Source of the DNA: Solirubrum puertoriconensis
Lineage (GTDB): Bacteria > Bacteroidota > Bacteroidia > Cytophagales > Hymenobacteraceae
DNA length: 64,000 bases
Reading direction: 5' to 3'
Assembly (NCBI RefSeq): GCF_001483135.1
Contig: NZ_LNAL01000006.1
Span: 1,116,003-1,180,002, forward strand
This document shows positions 42,432 through 51,270 of this stretch, piece after piece. Below the pieces are notes generated by a model. It did not search any database and had not been told where the DNA came from. It saw only the letters and a list, made by a program, of their open reading frames with translations. Each line of letters opens with the position of its first letter. The stretch's first letter is position 1. The position numbers and the translations under genes are program-made.

Positions 42432-43280
42432 ATGAACGTCTACACCCTCGATACTGGCCTGTTTAAACTGGATGGCGGCGCCATGTTTGGCGTAGTGCCG
42501 AAATCTTTGTGGAGCCGGCAATACCCCGCCGACGAGAATAACATGTGCACTTGGGCCATGCGCTGCCTGCTGGTGCAGGATGATAACCGTTTGCTGCTCG
42601 TCGACAACGGAATCGGAAATAAGCAGGATGAGAAGTTCCGAGGACACTTCTACTTGCACGGCCACGCCACCCTGGAAGGTTCGTTACAGAAACTTGGGTT
42701 CACTTCCTCCGATATCACCGACGTGCTGCTCACGCACTTACACTTCGACCACTGCGGTGGCTCGGTGGTGCGCACTCCAGACGATAAGCTGGAGTTAGCC
42801 TTCCCAAATGCTACTTATTGGTCGAATGAGGGGCATTGGCAATGGGCTGTGCAACCGAATGCGCGCGAAAAGGCTTCTTTTTTAAAGGAAAACATCCTGC
42901 CCATTCAGGAAAGCGGGCACTTACGCTTTATTGATCCTGCTGTGGGAATACCGGATGAACTCTCGATGCTGCGGGAGATTGTATTCGCCGACGGCCACAC
43001 CGAGAAGATGATGGTACCGGTGCTCGATTACAAAGGCCGCAAGCTGGCTTTTATGGCCGACCTGTTGCCCTCTACAGCACACCTGCCCATGCCGTGGGTA
43101 ATGAGCTACGACGTGCGCCCGCTGCAAACGCTGGCGGAAAAAGAAACCACGTTGCAGCGCGCCGCCGACGAGCAATGGATACTGGTGCTCGAGCACGATG
43201 CCCACACCGAGGCCTGCACCGTACAACAAACCGACCGGGGCGTGCGCCTAAGCGAAACGCTGCGCATCGCCGATTTGTAA
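42432..43280 (+). CDS. MBL-fold metallo-hydrolase
   Basis: 282 residues. Metal motif THLHFDHCGG (about 102-111), a downstream Asp (MADLLPSTAH) and a final HDAH motif place it in the metallo-beta-lactamase fold hydrolases close to lactonase-like members. The substrate is unknown. The gene ends 16 bases before the start of the patatin-like gene, suggesting translation coupling in an operon. Confidence 0.88.
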   Translation: MNVYTLDTGLFKLDGGAMFGVVPKSLWSRQYPADENNMCTWAMRCLLVQDDNRLLLVDNGIGNKQDEKFRGHFYLHGHATLEGSLQKLGFTSSDITDVLLTHLHFDHCGGSVVRTPDDKLELAFPNATYWSNEGHWQWAVQPNAREKASFLKENILPIQESGHLRFIDPAVGIPDELSMLREIVFADGHTEKMMVPVLDYKGRKLAFMADLLPSTAHLPMPWVMSYDVRPLQTLAEKETTLQRAADEQWILVLEHDAHTEACTVQQTDRGVRLSETLRIADL

Positions 43281-43296
43281 CCAAACCCGCACGTAC

Positions 43297-44094
43297 TTGG
43301 CGACGCGAAAAATAGGCCTGGCATTATCGGGCGGGGCAGCCCGCGGCATTGCGCACCTAGGTATGCTGCAGGCGCTGGCCGAAATGCAGCTGCCCATCGG
43401 GGCAATGTCGGGGGTGAGTTCGGGCGGGTTGGCAGCGGTGTTTTTTGCAGCTGGCATTCCGCCGCGGGAGGTGCTGCGCTTGCTCTCGGATACCCGTTTT
43501 CTGCGCCTGGTTCGGCCCGCCTACAAACGAGGTCTTGTAAGCTTAAACTTGCTCGAGATGCTGTTTGCAGCGCACTTGCCCGGCAACCAGACCTTTGCCG
43601 ACCTAGGGCTACCCGTGACCCTTTCGGCCACCGATTTAGCCACTGGCAAAACAGTGTTCTTCAACGAAGGGCCGCTGATACCGCCGCTGTTGGCCACGGG
43701 GGCGGTGCCCGTACTGTGCCAGCCCATCGAGTACCTAGGGCACGTATTGGTTGACGGTGGCTTGCTCAACAACCTGCCCATCGAGCCGCTGCAGCATCGG
43801 CCCAAACTGGCACTGGTTGGCGCGCACACGAACATTGTTAATACCGAGGCGCCCATTACCTCAATCAGGCACGTGGCCGAGCGCACGTTTATGCTCGCTA
43901 TTGGCACCAATACCGCCCCGCGCCTCAAGCAGTGCGAGCTAGTGCTGCAGCCGCCGGAGCTGCGCCGCTTTCGGGTTACCGATCTGCGATTCGCCAAAGA
44001 GCTATACGCCATTGGTTACGAATATACCCTTAGCCAAGCCGCTGAGCTAGAGGCTTTATTGAGCAAACCCGGCCCTGATTTAGATTTTGGCTAG
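43297..44094 (+). CDS. Patatin-like phospholipase family protein
   Basis: 265 residues. LALSGGAARGIAHLG (oxyanion hole), GVSSGG (Ser nucleophile in GxSxG) and VDGGLLNNLP (Asp) make the Ser-Asp dyad of patatin/RssA-type acyl hydrolases. The start is TTG at 43297: upstream the frame has no ATG, and the spacing to the MBL stop is 16 bases. It acts on lipids or acyl esters. The 3' end contains a TAnnTTTG box for the next gene. Confidence 0.9.
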   Translation: MATRKIGLALSGGAARGIAHLGMLQALAEMQLPIGAMSGVSSGGLAAVFFAAGIPPREVLRLLSDTRFLRLVRPAYKRGLVSLNLLEMLFAAHLPGNQTFADLGLPVTLSATDLATGKTVFFNEGPLIPPLLATGAVPVLCQPIEYLGHVLVDGGLLNNLPIEPLQHRPKLALVGAHTNIVNTEAPITSIRHVAERTFMLAIGTNTAPRLKQCELVLQPPELRRFRVTDLRFAKELYAIGYEYTLSQAAELEALLSKPGPDLDFG

Positions 44095-44099
44095 CTTTG
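44092..44099 (+). promoter_or_regulatory. TAnnTTTG box before the acyltransferase gene
   Basis: TAGCTTTG overlaps the patatin gene stop codon, 35 bases before the ATG at 44134; probable separate promoter. The -33 element is weak. Confidence 0.35.
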
Positions 44100-44133
44100 G
44101 CGTCCTTTTCTGCATTTCTTCACCTGCTCCTTT

Positions 44134-44691
44134 ATGAACAGCTTTTGGCTGGCGTTTTCGAAGTTCTGGTTCAAGCTTGTTGGCTGGCGTTTGGCATCGA
44201 GTGTTCCGCTCGAAATCCGGCAAGCCATGATGATTGCCGCCCCGCACACCAGTAACTGGGACTTTTTGCATGCCCGAGCTGCGTTTTTTTTGATGCGCCG
44301 CAACGTGCGCTTCACGGTGAAAAAGGAGTGGACGGATATTCCGGTGTTGGGCAAGCTGATGATGAGCCTAGGTGCGCTGCCCATCGACCGCAGCAAGAAC
44401 AACAGCATGGTAGAAGCCATGGCTGAGTTGTTCAAGCAATATCCCGATCTAATTATTCTCATCACGCCCGAGGGCACGCGCAAGTACCAGCCGCGCTGGC
44501 GCCGCGGCTATTACCATACCGCACAGGCTGCCAACGTACCCATATTGCTTGGCTACCTCGATTACAGCAAGAAGGAGGCGGGCGTAGGCCCCGCGGTGTA
44601 CCCCACCGGCGACTACGAAGCCGACGAGGAGAAAATCAAAGCTTTTTACCGCACCAAGCAAGGCCGTTTTCCGGAGCAAGGCATCCGCTAG
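44134..44691 (+). CDS. 1-acyl-sn-glycerol-3-phosphate acyltransferase (PlsC family)
   Basis: 185 residues. PHTSNWDF is the H-x4-D motif and PEGTRKY the second acyltransferase block, with GALPIDRSK between. Short PlsC-type membrane-associated acyltransferases transfer acyl groups to lysophosphatidic acid or related lipids. Located directly after the patatin gene, so it may serve phospholipid remodelling. Confidence 0.88.
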   Translation: MNSFWLAFSKFWFKLVGWRLASSVPLEIRQAMMIAAPHTSNWDFLHARAAFFLMRRNVRFTVKKEWTDIPVLGKLMMSLGALPIDRSKNNSMVEAMAELFKQYPDLIILITPEGTRKYQPRWRRGYYHTAQAANVPILLGYLDYSKKEAGVGPAVYPTGDYEADEEKIKAFYRTKQGRFPEQGIR

Positions 44692-44777
44692 GTAGCGGAG
44701 CCAAGTCAGCAAGAAACGGGTTGAGAACCCTGCCGCGCAGACCTAGTTTTGTATGGTAACGCTAAATAGAAACTGCC

Positions 44778-45644
44778 ATGCAAGTTGCCGTCAGCCATCC
44801 CGACTACCAGCGTATCGCACAGGCCATTCGCTTTCTGGAAGAGAATTTTCGGCGACAGCCCAGCCTCGATGAAGTGGCTGAGGCAGTAAGCCTTAGCCCG
44901 TTTCATTTCCAGCGCTTGTTTAGTGAGTGGGCAGGCATCAGCCCGAAGCGGTTTGTGCAGTACCTCACGGCCGATTTCCTGAAGACGCGGCTAGCTGAGG
45001 CTAGCAACCTTGCCGATGCGGCCGAAGCGGCCGGGTTGTCGGCGCCGTCGCGGCTGCACGATCTGTTCGTGACCTTGGAAGCCGTTACGCCGCACGAGTT
45101 TCGGAGGGGCGGAGCCGGCGTGCACATTGCGTATGGCGTACACCAAACACCCTTTGGGCCGGCCTTGCTGGCCGCAACACCTAGGGGCGTATGTGGGCTG
45201 CATTTGCTCGCACCCGACCAGCCTAAGACTTCCACCGCCTTAGCCGCTTTGCAAAAAAACTGGCCTGAGGCTACGTTCGAGCATAACGAAACTTTCACGG
45301 CGCCGCTGGTGGCGCAGGCATTCGCGCCGATGGCCGGGCAGCCGCTGCACTTGCTAGTGCGCGGTACCAATTTTCAGCTGAAAGTTTGGGAAGCTTTGCT
45401 GCGTGTGCCTGCCGGGCAATTGGTAAGCTACCAGCACATTGCGCAAGCTATTGGGCAACCGAAATCCCTGCAAGCAGTAGGCTCGGCAGTAGGTGCCAAC
45501 CCCGTAGCGGTACTGATTCCTTGCCACCGGGTAATTCGGAAGGAAGGGGTATTGGGTGAATACCGATGGGGTTCGGCAACCAAAAAAGCCATTATTGGCT
45601 ACGAAATGGCCCAAGCCGAGCGCCAAGCCGCCCAAGTTGTGTAG
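44778..45644 (+). CDS. AraC-HTH / O6-methylguanine-DNA methyltransferase (Ada-like)
   Basis: 288 residues. Residues 12-105 form an AraC HTH (PSLDEVAEAVSLSPFHFQRLFSEWAGISPKRF in outline). The C-terminal part (120-280) is an Ogt/MGMT domain with IPCHRVIRKEG (Cys accepts the methyl group) and LRVPAGQLVSYQHIA. It lacks the N-terminal Cys-rich phosphotriester-repair domain of E. coli Ada, so it may sense or repair only O6-alkylguanine. Suicidal DNA repair in the cytoplasm, possibly autoregulating. Confidence 0.92.
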   Translation: MQVAVSHPDYQRIAQAIRFLEENFRRQPSLDEVAEAVSLSPFHFQRLFSEWAGISPKRFVQYLTADFLKTRLAEASNLADAAEAAGLSAPSRLHDLFVTLEAVTPHEFRRGGAGVHIAYGVHQTPFGPALLAATPRGVCGLHLLAPDQPKTSTALAALQKNWPEATFEHNETFTAPLVAQAFAPMAGQPLHLLVRGTNFQLKVWEALLRVPAGQLVSYQHIAQAIGQPKSLQAVGSAVGANPVAVLIPCHRVIRKEGVLGEYRWGSATKKAIIGYEMAQAERQAAQVV

Positions 45645-45682
45645 ATTGAGGCGCCACCGCATCGCAATTCAAGCGCCCTGCC

Positions 45683-46249
45683 ATGTTCGAAAAACTGCAA
45701 ACGCTGCTGTTAATCCTGTTCGGGCTGATTGTGTTTGTGGTGAGCATGTGGCGTAAGGCGCAGGAAGCCATGCGGCGCGAAGCACAGGAACGCAAGCTGC
45801 CACAGCCCGATAGTCGATCTACTGCGCGACCAGTGGTGCGTCCGCCGGGTGCTCCTTCGTTTGAAGAGCTGTTGCAGCAAATGAAACAGCAAAACCAGCA
45901 AGGCAACTCAAAGCCGCAACAGGGCTCGACTCCTACGCCTGCCTCAAGGAATGAGCAACGTGCACCGGCACCCCGTACCCTGGAGGTGCCACAACCCTCG
46001 GTGCGCAATTTGGAGGAGGCTGCAACCACCCGCACCGCCCGCAGCCTCGAGGAGCCGACCACGGCGCCACGCAGAGCCGCTTCGTTACCCAGAGCAGCCG
46101 CGTCCCTGGCCGACAATTATTGGGCCCGCGAAGCCCGGCCGAGCCAACGGCCAACAGCAGCAGCCGACATTGCCGCTCGATTGCGTAACCCTGCGGATTT
46201 ACGGGCCGCGTTTATCATGGCCGAGGTGTTGCAGCGCCGCTTCGAGTAA
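45683..46249 (+). CDS. Single-span membrane protein with disordered middle
   Basis: 188 residues: a membrane helix (residues 5-22, LLLILFGLIVFVVS), then a Gln/Arg/Pro-rich disordered region (25-145), and a C-terminal conserved-looking segment LRNPADLRAAFIMAEVLQRRFE (~165-188) like that of hypothetical proteins in Bacteroidota. Function unknown. Confidence 0.7.
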   Translation: MFEKLQTLLLILFGLIVFVVSMWRKAQEAMRREAQERKLPQPDSRSTARPVVRPPGAPSFEELLQQMKQQNQQGNSKPQQGSTPTPASRNEQRAPAPRTLEVPQPSVRNLEEAATTRTARSLEEPTTAPRRAASLPRAAASLADNYWAREARPSQRPTAAADIAARLRNPADLRAAFIMAEVLQRRFE

Positions 46250-46263
46250 TCAGCCATAAGCAC

Positions 46264-46309
46264 AAAAGCACGGCGCCGCTCCCGAACTCGGGAGCGGCGC
46301 CGTGCTTTT
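46264..46309. terminator. Bidirectional terminator
   Basis: A perfect 20-bp stem (46264-46283 with 46290-46309) and 6-nt loop, with A4/U4 ends, between convergent genes. Confidence 0.9.
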
Positions 46310-46328
46310 ACCGGTAACCTGACCAAGG

Positions 46329-46994
46329 CTACTCCTGCGTGATGGCGTAAGCCATGAGGTTAGCTCCCATGCGCAAAGCGGCTTCGTGTTTCTCCACGGG
46401 GTCTTTGTACACTTCGGGGTCTTCCCAGCCGTTGCCTAGGTCGCACTCGTAACTATAGAAGCACACCAAGCGGCCTTTGTAGATCAGGCCAAAGCCTTGC
46501 GGACGCTTGCCGTCATGTTCGTGTACCTTGGGCAGGCCTTTCGAAAATGGAAATTTCTGGTGGTAAATGGGATGCGAGTAGGGCAGCTCTATAAATTCCA
46601 ACTCCGGAAATACTTTCTTCATTTCGGGGCGGATGTACTTGTCGAGGCCGTAGTTGTCGTCGATGTGCAGGAAGCCGCCACTGGTTAGGTAACGGCGCAG
46701 GTTTTTGGCCTCGGCATCGGTGAAGGTAACATTGCCGTGGCCCGTCATGTGCACGAAGGGGTACTGCAGCAGCTCGCGCGAGCCGGGCTCCACGGTAGCT
46801 TCTTCGGGCGCGATGTTGGTTTTGAGGACCTGGTTGCAGTAGCGAATTAGGTTGGGCAACGAGGTTTTGTTGCCGTACCAGTCGCCACCGCCGCCGTATT
46901 GCAGGCGGGCAATCTGGAAGCTGTACGACGGCCCGGCTGCCGTAACGGGCAGCAGCAGTACCAGCGCAAGCACAAGGCGGAAGATCAGTTTCAT
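46329..46994 (-). CDS. DUF4159 domain-containing exported protein
   Basis: 221 residues. Signal peptide (about 1-19, PVTAA), then IARLQYGGGGDWYGNKTSLPNLIRY, TGHGNVTFTDAEAKNLRRYLTSGGFLHIDDN and LPYSHPIYH, the DUF4159 pattern. The domain has an alpha/beta glutamine-amidotransferase-like fold in some predictions; biochemical function is not known. It may form an operon with rsmE upstream. Confidence 0.85.
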   Translation of the reverse strand: MKLIFRLVLALVLLLPVTAAGPSYSFQIARLQYGGGGDWYGNKTSLPNLIRYCNQVLKTNIAPEEATVEPGSRELLQYPFVHMTGHGNVTFTDAEAKNLRRYLTSGGFLHIDDNYGLDKYIRPEMKKVFPELEFIELPYSHPIYHQKFPFSKGLPKVHEHDGKRPQGFGLIYKGRLVCFYSYECDLGNGWEDPEVYKDPVEKHEAALRMGANLMAYAITQE

Positions 46995-47075
46995 ACGGCA
47001 GGCAGAAATACCTAAGGGAGCAGGGATAATAAACGAAGGAAACCAGCCCCAGGATTGTTCCCCGCGGTACGCTAC

Positions 47076-47783
47076 CTAGGCTAACTCCTGCGCCACGTGT
47101 ACGGTGTGGCAAGCGGCCAAGGCTGCTGTTTCGGTGCGCAGGCGCGTGTGCCCCAGTGTTACCGGCCGAATACCTAGCCCTAGGGCCAGCTGAATTTCCT
47201 CTGGCGTAAAGTCGCCTTCGGGACCGATAAGGATGCAGCACCCGTTGCCGGCGGCGGCTACTTGCGCCAACGAAACCCGCTCGCCCTCGGCTAGGTGCGC
47301 AATAAACGTGGTAGCGGGCTCGAGCGTGCGCACAAAGGCCGCGAAGTCAGTCAGCTCATCCATTTGCGGCAGCCACGCCTGGCCCGACTGCTTCAGGGCG
47401 CTTATGGCAATGCGTTCCAAGCGCTCCAGCTTCAACTCGCGCCGCTCGGAGCGTGCACAACGCAAAAACGACAGCCGATCGATGCCCATTTCCGTGGCCT
47501 TTTCTACCAGCCACTCCATGCGGTCGAGGTTTTTGGTAGGGGCCACGGCTATGTGCACGAAGTAGGGGCGGCGGGGTACTTGCTGCTGCTCCACAATGCG
47601 CAGTTGGCAACGTTTGGCCTCCGCATCGGCCACCGCCGCCTGGTAAATGCTGCCAGCCCCATCAATCAGCTCCACGGCGTCGCCTTCGCGGAGGCGCAAC
47701 ACACGCACGGCGTGCTTGCTTTCGTCTTCGGGGAGGGTGTAGGTGTTGCCGCTGAGGCCGGGCGCAAAGAAAGTATGGGGCAT
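47076..47783 (-). CDS. rsmE: 16S rRNA (uracil1498-N3)-methyltransferase RsmE
   Basis: 235 residues. N-terminal PUA-like segment with ESKHAVRVLRLREGDAVELIDGAG, and C-terminal SPOUT domain with IGPEGDFTPEEI and LGHTRLRTETAALAA, which binds S-adenosylmethionine in the trefoil knot. Methylates U1498 of 16S rRNA. Typical length. Confidence 0.95.
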   Translation of the reverse strand: MPHTFFAPGLSGNTYTLPEDESKHAVRVLRLREGDAVELIDGAGSIYQAAVADAEAKRCQLRIVEQQQVPRRPYFVHIAVAPTKNLDRMEWLVEKATEMGIDRLSFLRCARSERRELKLERLERIAISALKQSGQAWLPQMDELTDFAAFVRTLEPATTFIAHLAEGERVSLAQVAAAGNGCCILIGPEGDFTPEEIQLALGLGIRPVTLGHTRLRTETAALAACHTVHVAQELA

Positions 47784-47821
47784 AAGGCAAAAGTAGGGCT
47801 GCTACCTAGGAGCTGTGTAGG

Positions 47822-48604
47822 CTAGTCAAGCGCCTTGTTCAGTATTTCGGCCAGCCGAATACCGGCTTGGCTGAGGCGCAGGCGTACGTCCTCGATGTGG
47901 GTGTTGTAGTACTGCTCGTCGAGCACTGTACCGGGCTGGGCTTCGGCGTACAGCTTGGTGCTGAGTTGGTACGACTGGAAAAACCACTGCTCCATAGGGT
48001 CTTGGCGCCAGATTTTAGCCTGCTTTTTATCGGGGTGGTCGAGGTTGGCGGCCATTTGCTGGTACGACAGGCCTTGCACGTTGATCAGGCCGCTGTCCCA
48101 GAGGCGGTGCAGGTTGGTGCCTTCGCCCCGAAACTGCAGCTGAATTTCGTTGCCGCCTTTGTCTTCGGCGCGGCTGATGTGCATGGGCTGGTGCAGGTCG
48201 CCCACAATGTGCACTACAAACTTGAGGGCGATAAAGCGCTTGTCCTGGGACTGCTTTTTGTCGGAAAGCACCCGCAGGTTTTCGTTCAGCGCCTGGTACG
48301 CGTTGGGCTCCGTTTTGGCCTTGAGCTCCTGGCTGAAAGCTGGAAACTCCAACCCTAGGGGCAGGTTAACGAAGTGCCACGGCGCGGTGCTCTTGTATTC
48401 GGGCGTATTGCGTACCTCGTCGGCCCACGTCGAAACGTCAACCAGCGTTTGCGTGCCCAACAGCTGCTTCACCTGGCGCTCCGCCTTGCGGGACAGGTAG
48501 CGTTCGGCAATTTTCCCGACGGTGCGGTGGCCTTCGCCGCCCCAAGCCAGCAACTGGAGTGGGCTGAATAGTAAACACAATGCAATGGCGGGCAGGCGAC
48601 GCAT
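47822..48604 (-). CDS. S1/P1-type zinc nuclease (exported)
   Basis: 260 residues. A signal peptide ending at LLAWGGEGH, where the mature N-terminal Trp-Gly...His is the first metal ligand, typical of S1/P1 nucleases. Others: the Asp in STWADEVR, FVVHIVGDLHQPMH, DKGGNEIQ and NLHRLWDSGLI, giving the trinuclear zinc cluster. It degrades single-stranded DNA/RNA in the periplasm or outside. Second exported nuclease of the window. Confidence 0.92.
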   Translation of the reverse strand: MRRLPAIALCLLFSPLQLLAWGGEGHRTVGKIAERYLSRKAERQVKQLLGTQTLVDVSTWADEVRNTPEYKSTAPWHFVNLPLGLEFPAFSQELKAKTEPNAYQALNENLRVLSDKKQSQDKRFIALKFVVHIVGDLHQPMHISRAEDKGGNEIQLQFRGEGTNLHRLWDSGLINVQGLSYQQMAANLDHPDKKQAKIWRQDPMEQWFFQSYQLSTKLYAEAQPGTVLDEQYYNTHIEDVRLRLSQAGIRLAEILNKALD

Positions 48605-48838
48605 AACCGGGATTGTTGGGATGGGAGGTGCAGGAAACGAATGAACTCACAAAGCACGCATAATTCGGGCGCATTCAATAGCAACTAGGCAAGCCCTAGG
48701 TGCGGTTAGATGCTACCGGCCGGCGAACAGGAGCAGTGCCGCAGGCTAAATGGTACATCCTCTGTATGGTTAGAATGTATCGAACCCGGAGCGCGTGCGT
48801 ACAGGAAAGCTTGTGTATCATTCCTAACACCACACCCA

Positions 48839-50017
48839 ATGACACCAAAACTCAAGAAACTTAAGAACCAAGTAATCGTCATCACCGGTGCATCGTCGGG
48901 CATCGGGCTGGTAACGGCCCGCATGGCCGCGAAAAAAGGTGCCAAACTGGTGCTGGCAGCCCGTAGCGAAGAAGCCCTGCGCCGCTTGGTAGAAGAAATC
49001 AGGCAGGAGGGCGGCGAAGCAACTTACCTGGCTATTGACGTGAGCGAGCCAACGGCGGCCCGCACGATTGCCGAAAAAGCCCAAGCAACCTACGGCGGCT
49101 TCGATACCTGGATTAACAATGCCGGTGTCAGCATTTATGGGAAAGTGGAGGAGGTGCCCCTGGAAGATATGCGCCAGCTCTTCGAGGTAAACTTTTGGGG
49201 ATTGGTGCACGGCTCGCTCGAAGCCGCCAAACACCTGAAGCAAAAGGGCGGGGCTATCATCAACGTCGGCAGCATTTTGTCCGACATTACCGCTATTCTG
49301 CAAACCATTTACTCGGCCAGCAAGCACGCTGTAAAAGGCTTTACCGATGGCCTGCGCATGGAGCTGGAAATGGATGGCGCACCCATTTCGGTAACGCTTA
49401 TTCAGCCAGCGGCTATTGATACGCCCTACACGGTGCACGCCAAAAACTACATGGAGCGCGAAGCCAAGCACGCGCCACCCGCATACGCACCCGAAACGGT
49501 AGCCCAGGCTATTTTGCACGCCTGCGTCAAGCCCGAGCGCAGCATTGTGGTGGGCGGCGGTGGCCGTGCGTTCATCAGCATGGAGCAGTGGACGCCGCGC
49601 TTGCTCGATAAGTTTATGGAAACCTCGTTTGTAAAGCAGGAGAAGGCCGACTACGCGCCGCGTCCCCTGCATCAAAACGCCCTCGATAAGCCCATGGGCG
49701 CCCTCGAGGAACGTGGCAACTACCCCGGCCACACCCGCGAAACGAGCTTCTACACGCAGGCGGTTACCAGCAAGGGCCCCGTATTGAAGGCCGCCTTGGC
49801 GGTGGGTGCTGGTCTGGCTTTAGCAACCTGGATCAGCAAACAACGGCAACACAGCGGCAACGGCTACCGCACCGTGTACCCCGATGACTACGACCGCAGC
49901 CGCTCTGCCAACCGCAGCCAGCTAGGCTCGGCCGCAACGGCCAGCAGCAGCCACGATTACGACCCGGCTGGCCACGACCACCGCTACTCCGAAGTACACC
50001 GCGACGATTTGCCCTAG
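48839..50017 (+). CDS. SDR family oxidoreductase with C-terminal extension
   Basis: 392 residues from ATG 48839. TGASSGIG, NNAG, Ser/YSASK triad. The SDR core ends near residue 240. The extension (~270-392) includes a membrane-like segment (LKAALAVGAGLALATWISK) and a low-complexity tail rich in Asp/Arg/Ser/Tyr, as in the long SDRs of Bacteroidota that may attach to membranes. Substrate unknown. A more upstream ATG at 48710 lies in non-conserved sequence. Confidence 0.88.
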   Translation: MTPKLKKLKNQVIVITGASSGIGLVTARMAAKKGAKLVLAARSEEALRRLVEEIRQEGGEATYLAIDVSEPTAARTIAEKAQATYGGFDTWINNAGVSIYGKVEEVPLEDMRQLFEVNFWGLVHGSLEAAKHLKQKGGAIINVGSILSDITAILQTIYSASKHAVKGFTDGLRMELEMDGAPISVTLIQPAAIDTPYTVHAKNYMEREAKHAPPAYAPETVAQAILHACVKPERSIVVGGGGRAFISMEQWTPRLLDKFMETSFVKQEKADYAPRPLHQNALDKPMGALEERGNYPGHTRETSFYTQAVTSKGPVLKAALAVGAGLALATWISKQRQHSGNGYRTVYPDDYDRSRSANRSQLGSAATASSSHDYDPAGHDHRYSEVHRDDLP

Positions 50018-50039
50018 GTGCTTATTAGCACTTCAGCGA

Positions 50040-50078
50040 AAAGGCCACCTGCTGCACAGCCAGCAGGTGGCCTTTTTT
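50040..50078 (+). terminator. Terminator of the long SDR gene
   Basis: AAAGGCCACCTGCTG pairs with CAGCAGGTGGCCTTT and is followed by U residues. Confidence 0.9.
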
Positions 50079-50227
50079 GTGAATTGTTCTTTGCTGAGTG
50101 CAGCTTTATTGATCTGATCATCACATAATTGGGTGATTGATGTTGGTTGGCGCATCCGATACTTTCGCCTCGGCTTAGGCCCTATCCCACACCATCACAT
50201 ACAGCGCATTGCTGCGCCTTATTGCCC

Positions 50228-51199
50228 ATGTCAGACAAAAAGATCATTGCTGTATTTGGCGCTACCGGTGCCCAGGGCGGCGGCTTGGCTCGTGCCATCC
50301 TCAACAATCCGCAGGGAGAGTTTACGGTGCGTGCCATTACCCGAAACCCCGATTCCGACAAGGCCCGCGAACTGGCTCGCCTAGGTGCCGAGTTGGCTGC
50401 TGCCGATATCGACAACCCGCAGAGCCTGGGCAGAGCATTGGCCGGGGCCTACGGAGCGTTTTGCGTCACCAACTTCTGGGAGCATTTCTCGCCTGAGCGC
50501 GAGCTGCAGCAAGCGCGCAACATGGCCGAAGCCGCCAAAGCCGCTGGGTTGCAGCACGTCATCTGGTCGACGCTGGAAGACACGCGCCATTGGGTACCGC
50601 TTTCCGACAACCGCATGCCCACGTTGCAGGGCCATTACAAAGTGCCGCATTTCGATGCCAAAGGCGAGGCCAATCGTTACTTCAGCGACCTAGGCGTGCC
50701 CACCACCTTTATGCTCACCGCCTTTTACTGGGAAAACTTCATCTACTTCGGCATGGGGGTGCAGCGCAACAACGAGGGCAAACTCGTGCTGTCGTTGCCG
50801 CTGGACGACAAAAAGATGGCCTGTATTGCTTCGGAAGATATTGGCCGCTGCGCGCACGGCATCTTTAATAAAGGCGCCGCTGCCATCGGGCAAACCATTG
50901 GCATAACCGGCGGGCTGCTCACGGGCACCGATATGGCCCAGAGCTTCAGCAAAGCCCTGGGGCAGGAGGTGGTTTACCAACCCGTGCCGCCCGAGGTGTA
51001 CCGCGGCTTGGGATTTCCGGGCGCCGACGACCTAGGCAATATGTTCCAATTCTATCAGGAGTTTGAAGAACATTTTGTCGAAACGCGCCGCGAAGAAGTT
51101 GCCCGAGAGCTTAACCCGGCCTTGCAAAACTTTGATCAGTGGTTGGCGCAAAATGCGCAACGTTTGCCGGCACTAAACCAAGTAGCCGAACACGTTTAA
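50228..51199 (+). CDS. NmrA-like NAD(P)-binding protein
   Basis: 323 residues from ATG 50228. N-terminal Rossmann motif VFGATGAQGGGLARAIL, then ITRNPDSDKARELARLGAE, characteristic of NmrA/HSCARG-type atypical SDRs. No catalytic Tyr-x3-Lys, so it is more a NADP(H)-sensing or regulatory protein than an enzyme. Single gene, with a terminator shared with pckA. Confidence 0.88.
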   Translation: MSDKKIIAVFGATGAQGGGLARAILNNPQGEFTVRAITRNPDSDKARELARLGAELAAADIDNPQSLGRALAGAYGAFCVTNFWEHFSPERELQQARNMAEAAKAAGLQHVIWSTLEDTRHWVPLSDNRMPTLQGHYKVPHFDAKGEANRYFSDLGVPTTFMLTAFYWENFIYFGMGVQRNNEGKLVLSLPLDDKKMACIASEDIGRCAHGIFNKGAAAIGQTIGITGGLLTGTDMAQSFSKALGQEVVYQPVPPEVYRGLGFPGADDLGNMFQFYQEFEEHFVETRREEVARELNPALQNFDQWLAQNAQRLPALNQVAEHV

Positions 51200-51218
51200 C
51201 GGGTACTGACCCTAACAA

Positions 51219-51252
51219 AAAAGCCCCGCGAGCAGCTGCTCGCGGGGCTTTT
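51219..51252. terminator. 34-bp perfect palindrome, bidirectional terminator
   Basis: AAAAGCCCCGCGAGCAG and its exact complement without a loop, flanked by A-run and U-run, between the convergent NmrA and pckA genes. Confidence 0.92.
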
Positions 51253-51270
51253 GAATAAACTAACCTAGGG

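Noticed and set aside
45683-46249. Second-frame proteins within the Gln/Pro-rich hypothetical gene
   Set aside because: Several overlapping frames exist because of low-complexity GC-rich codons; only the plus-strand frame has a membrane helix and a conserved-looking C-terminus.
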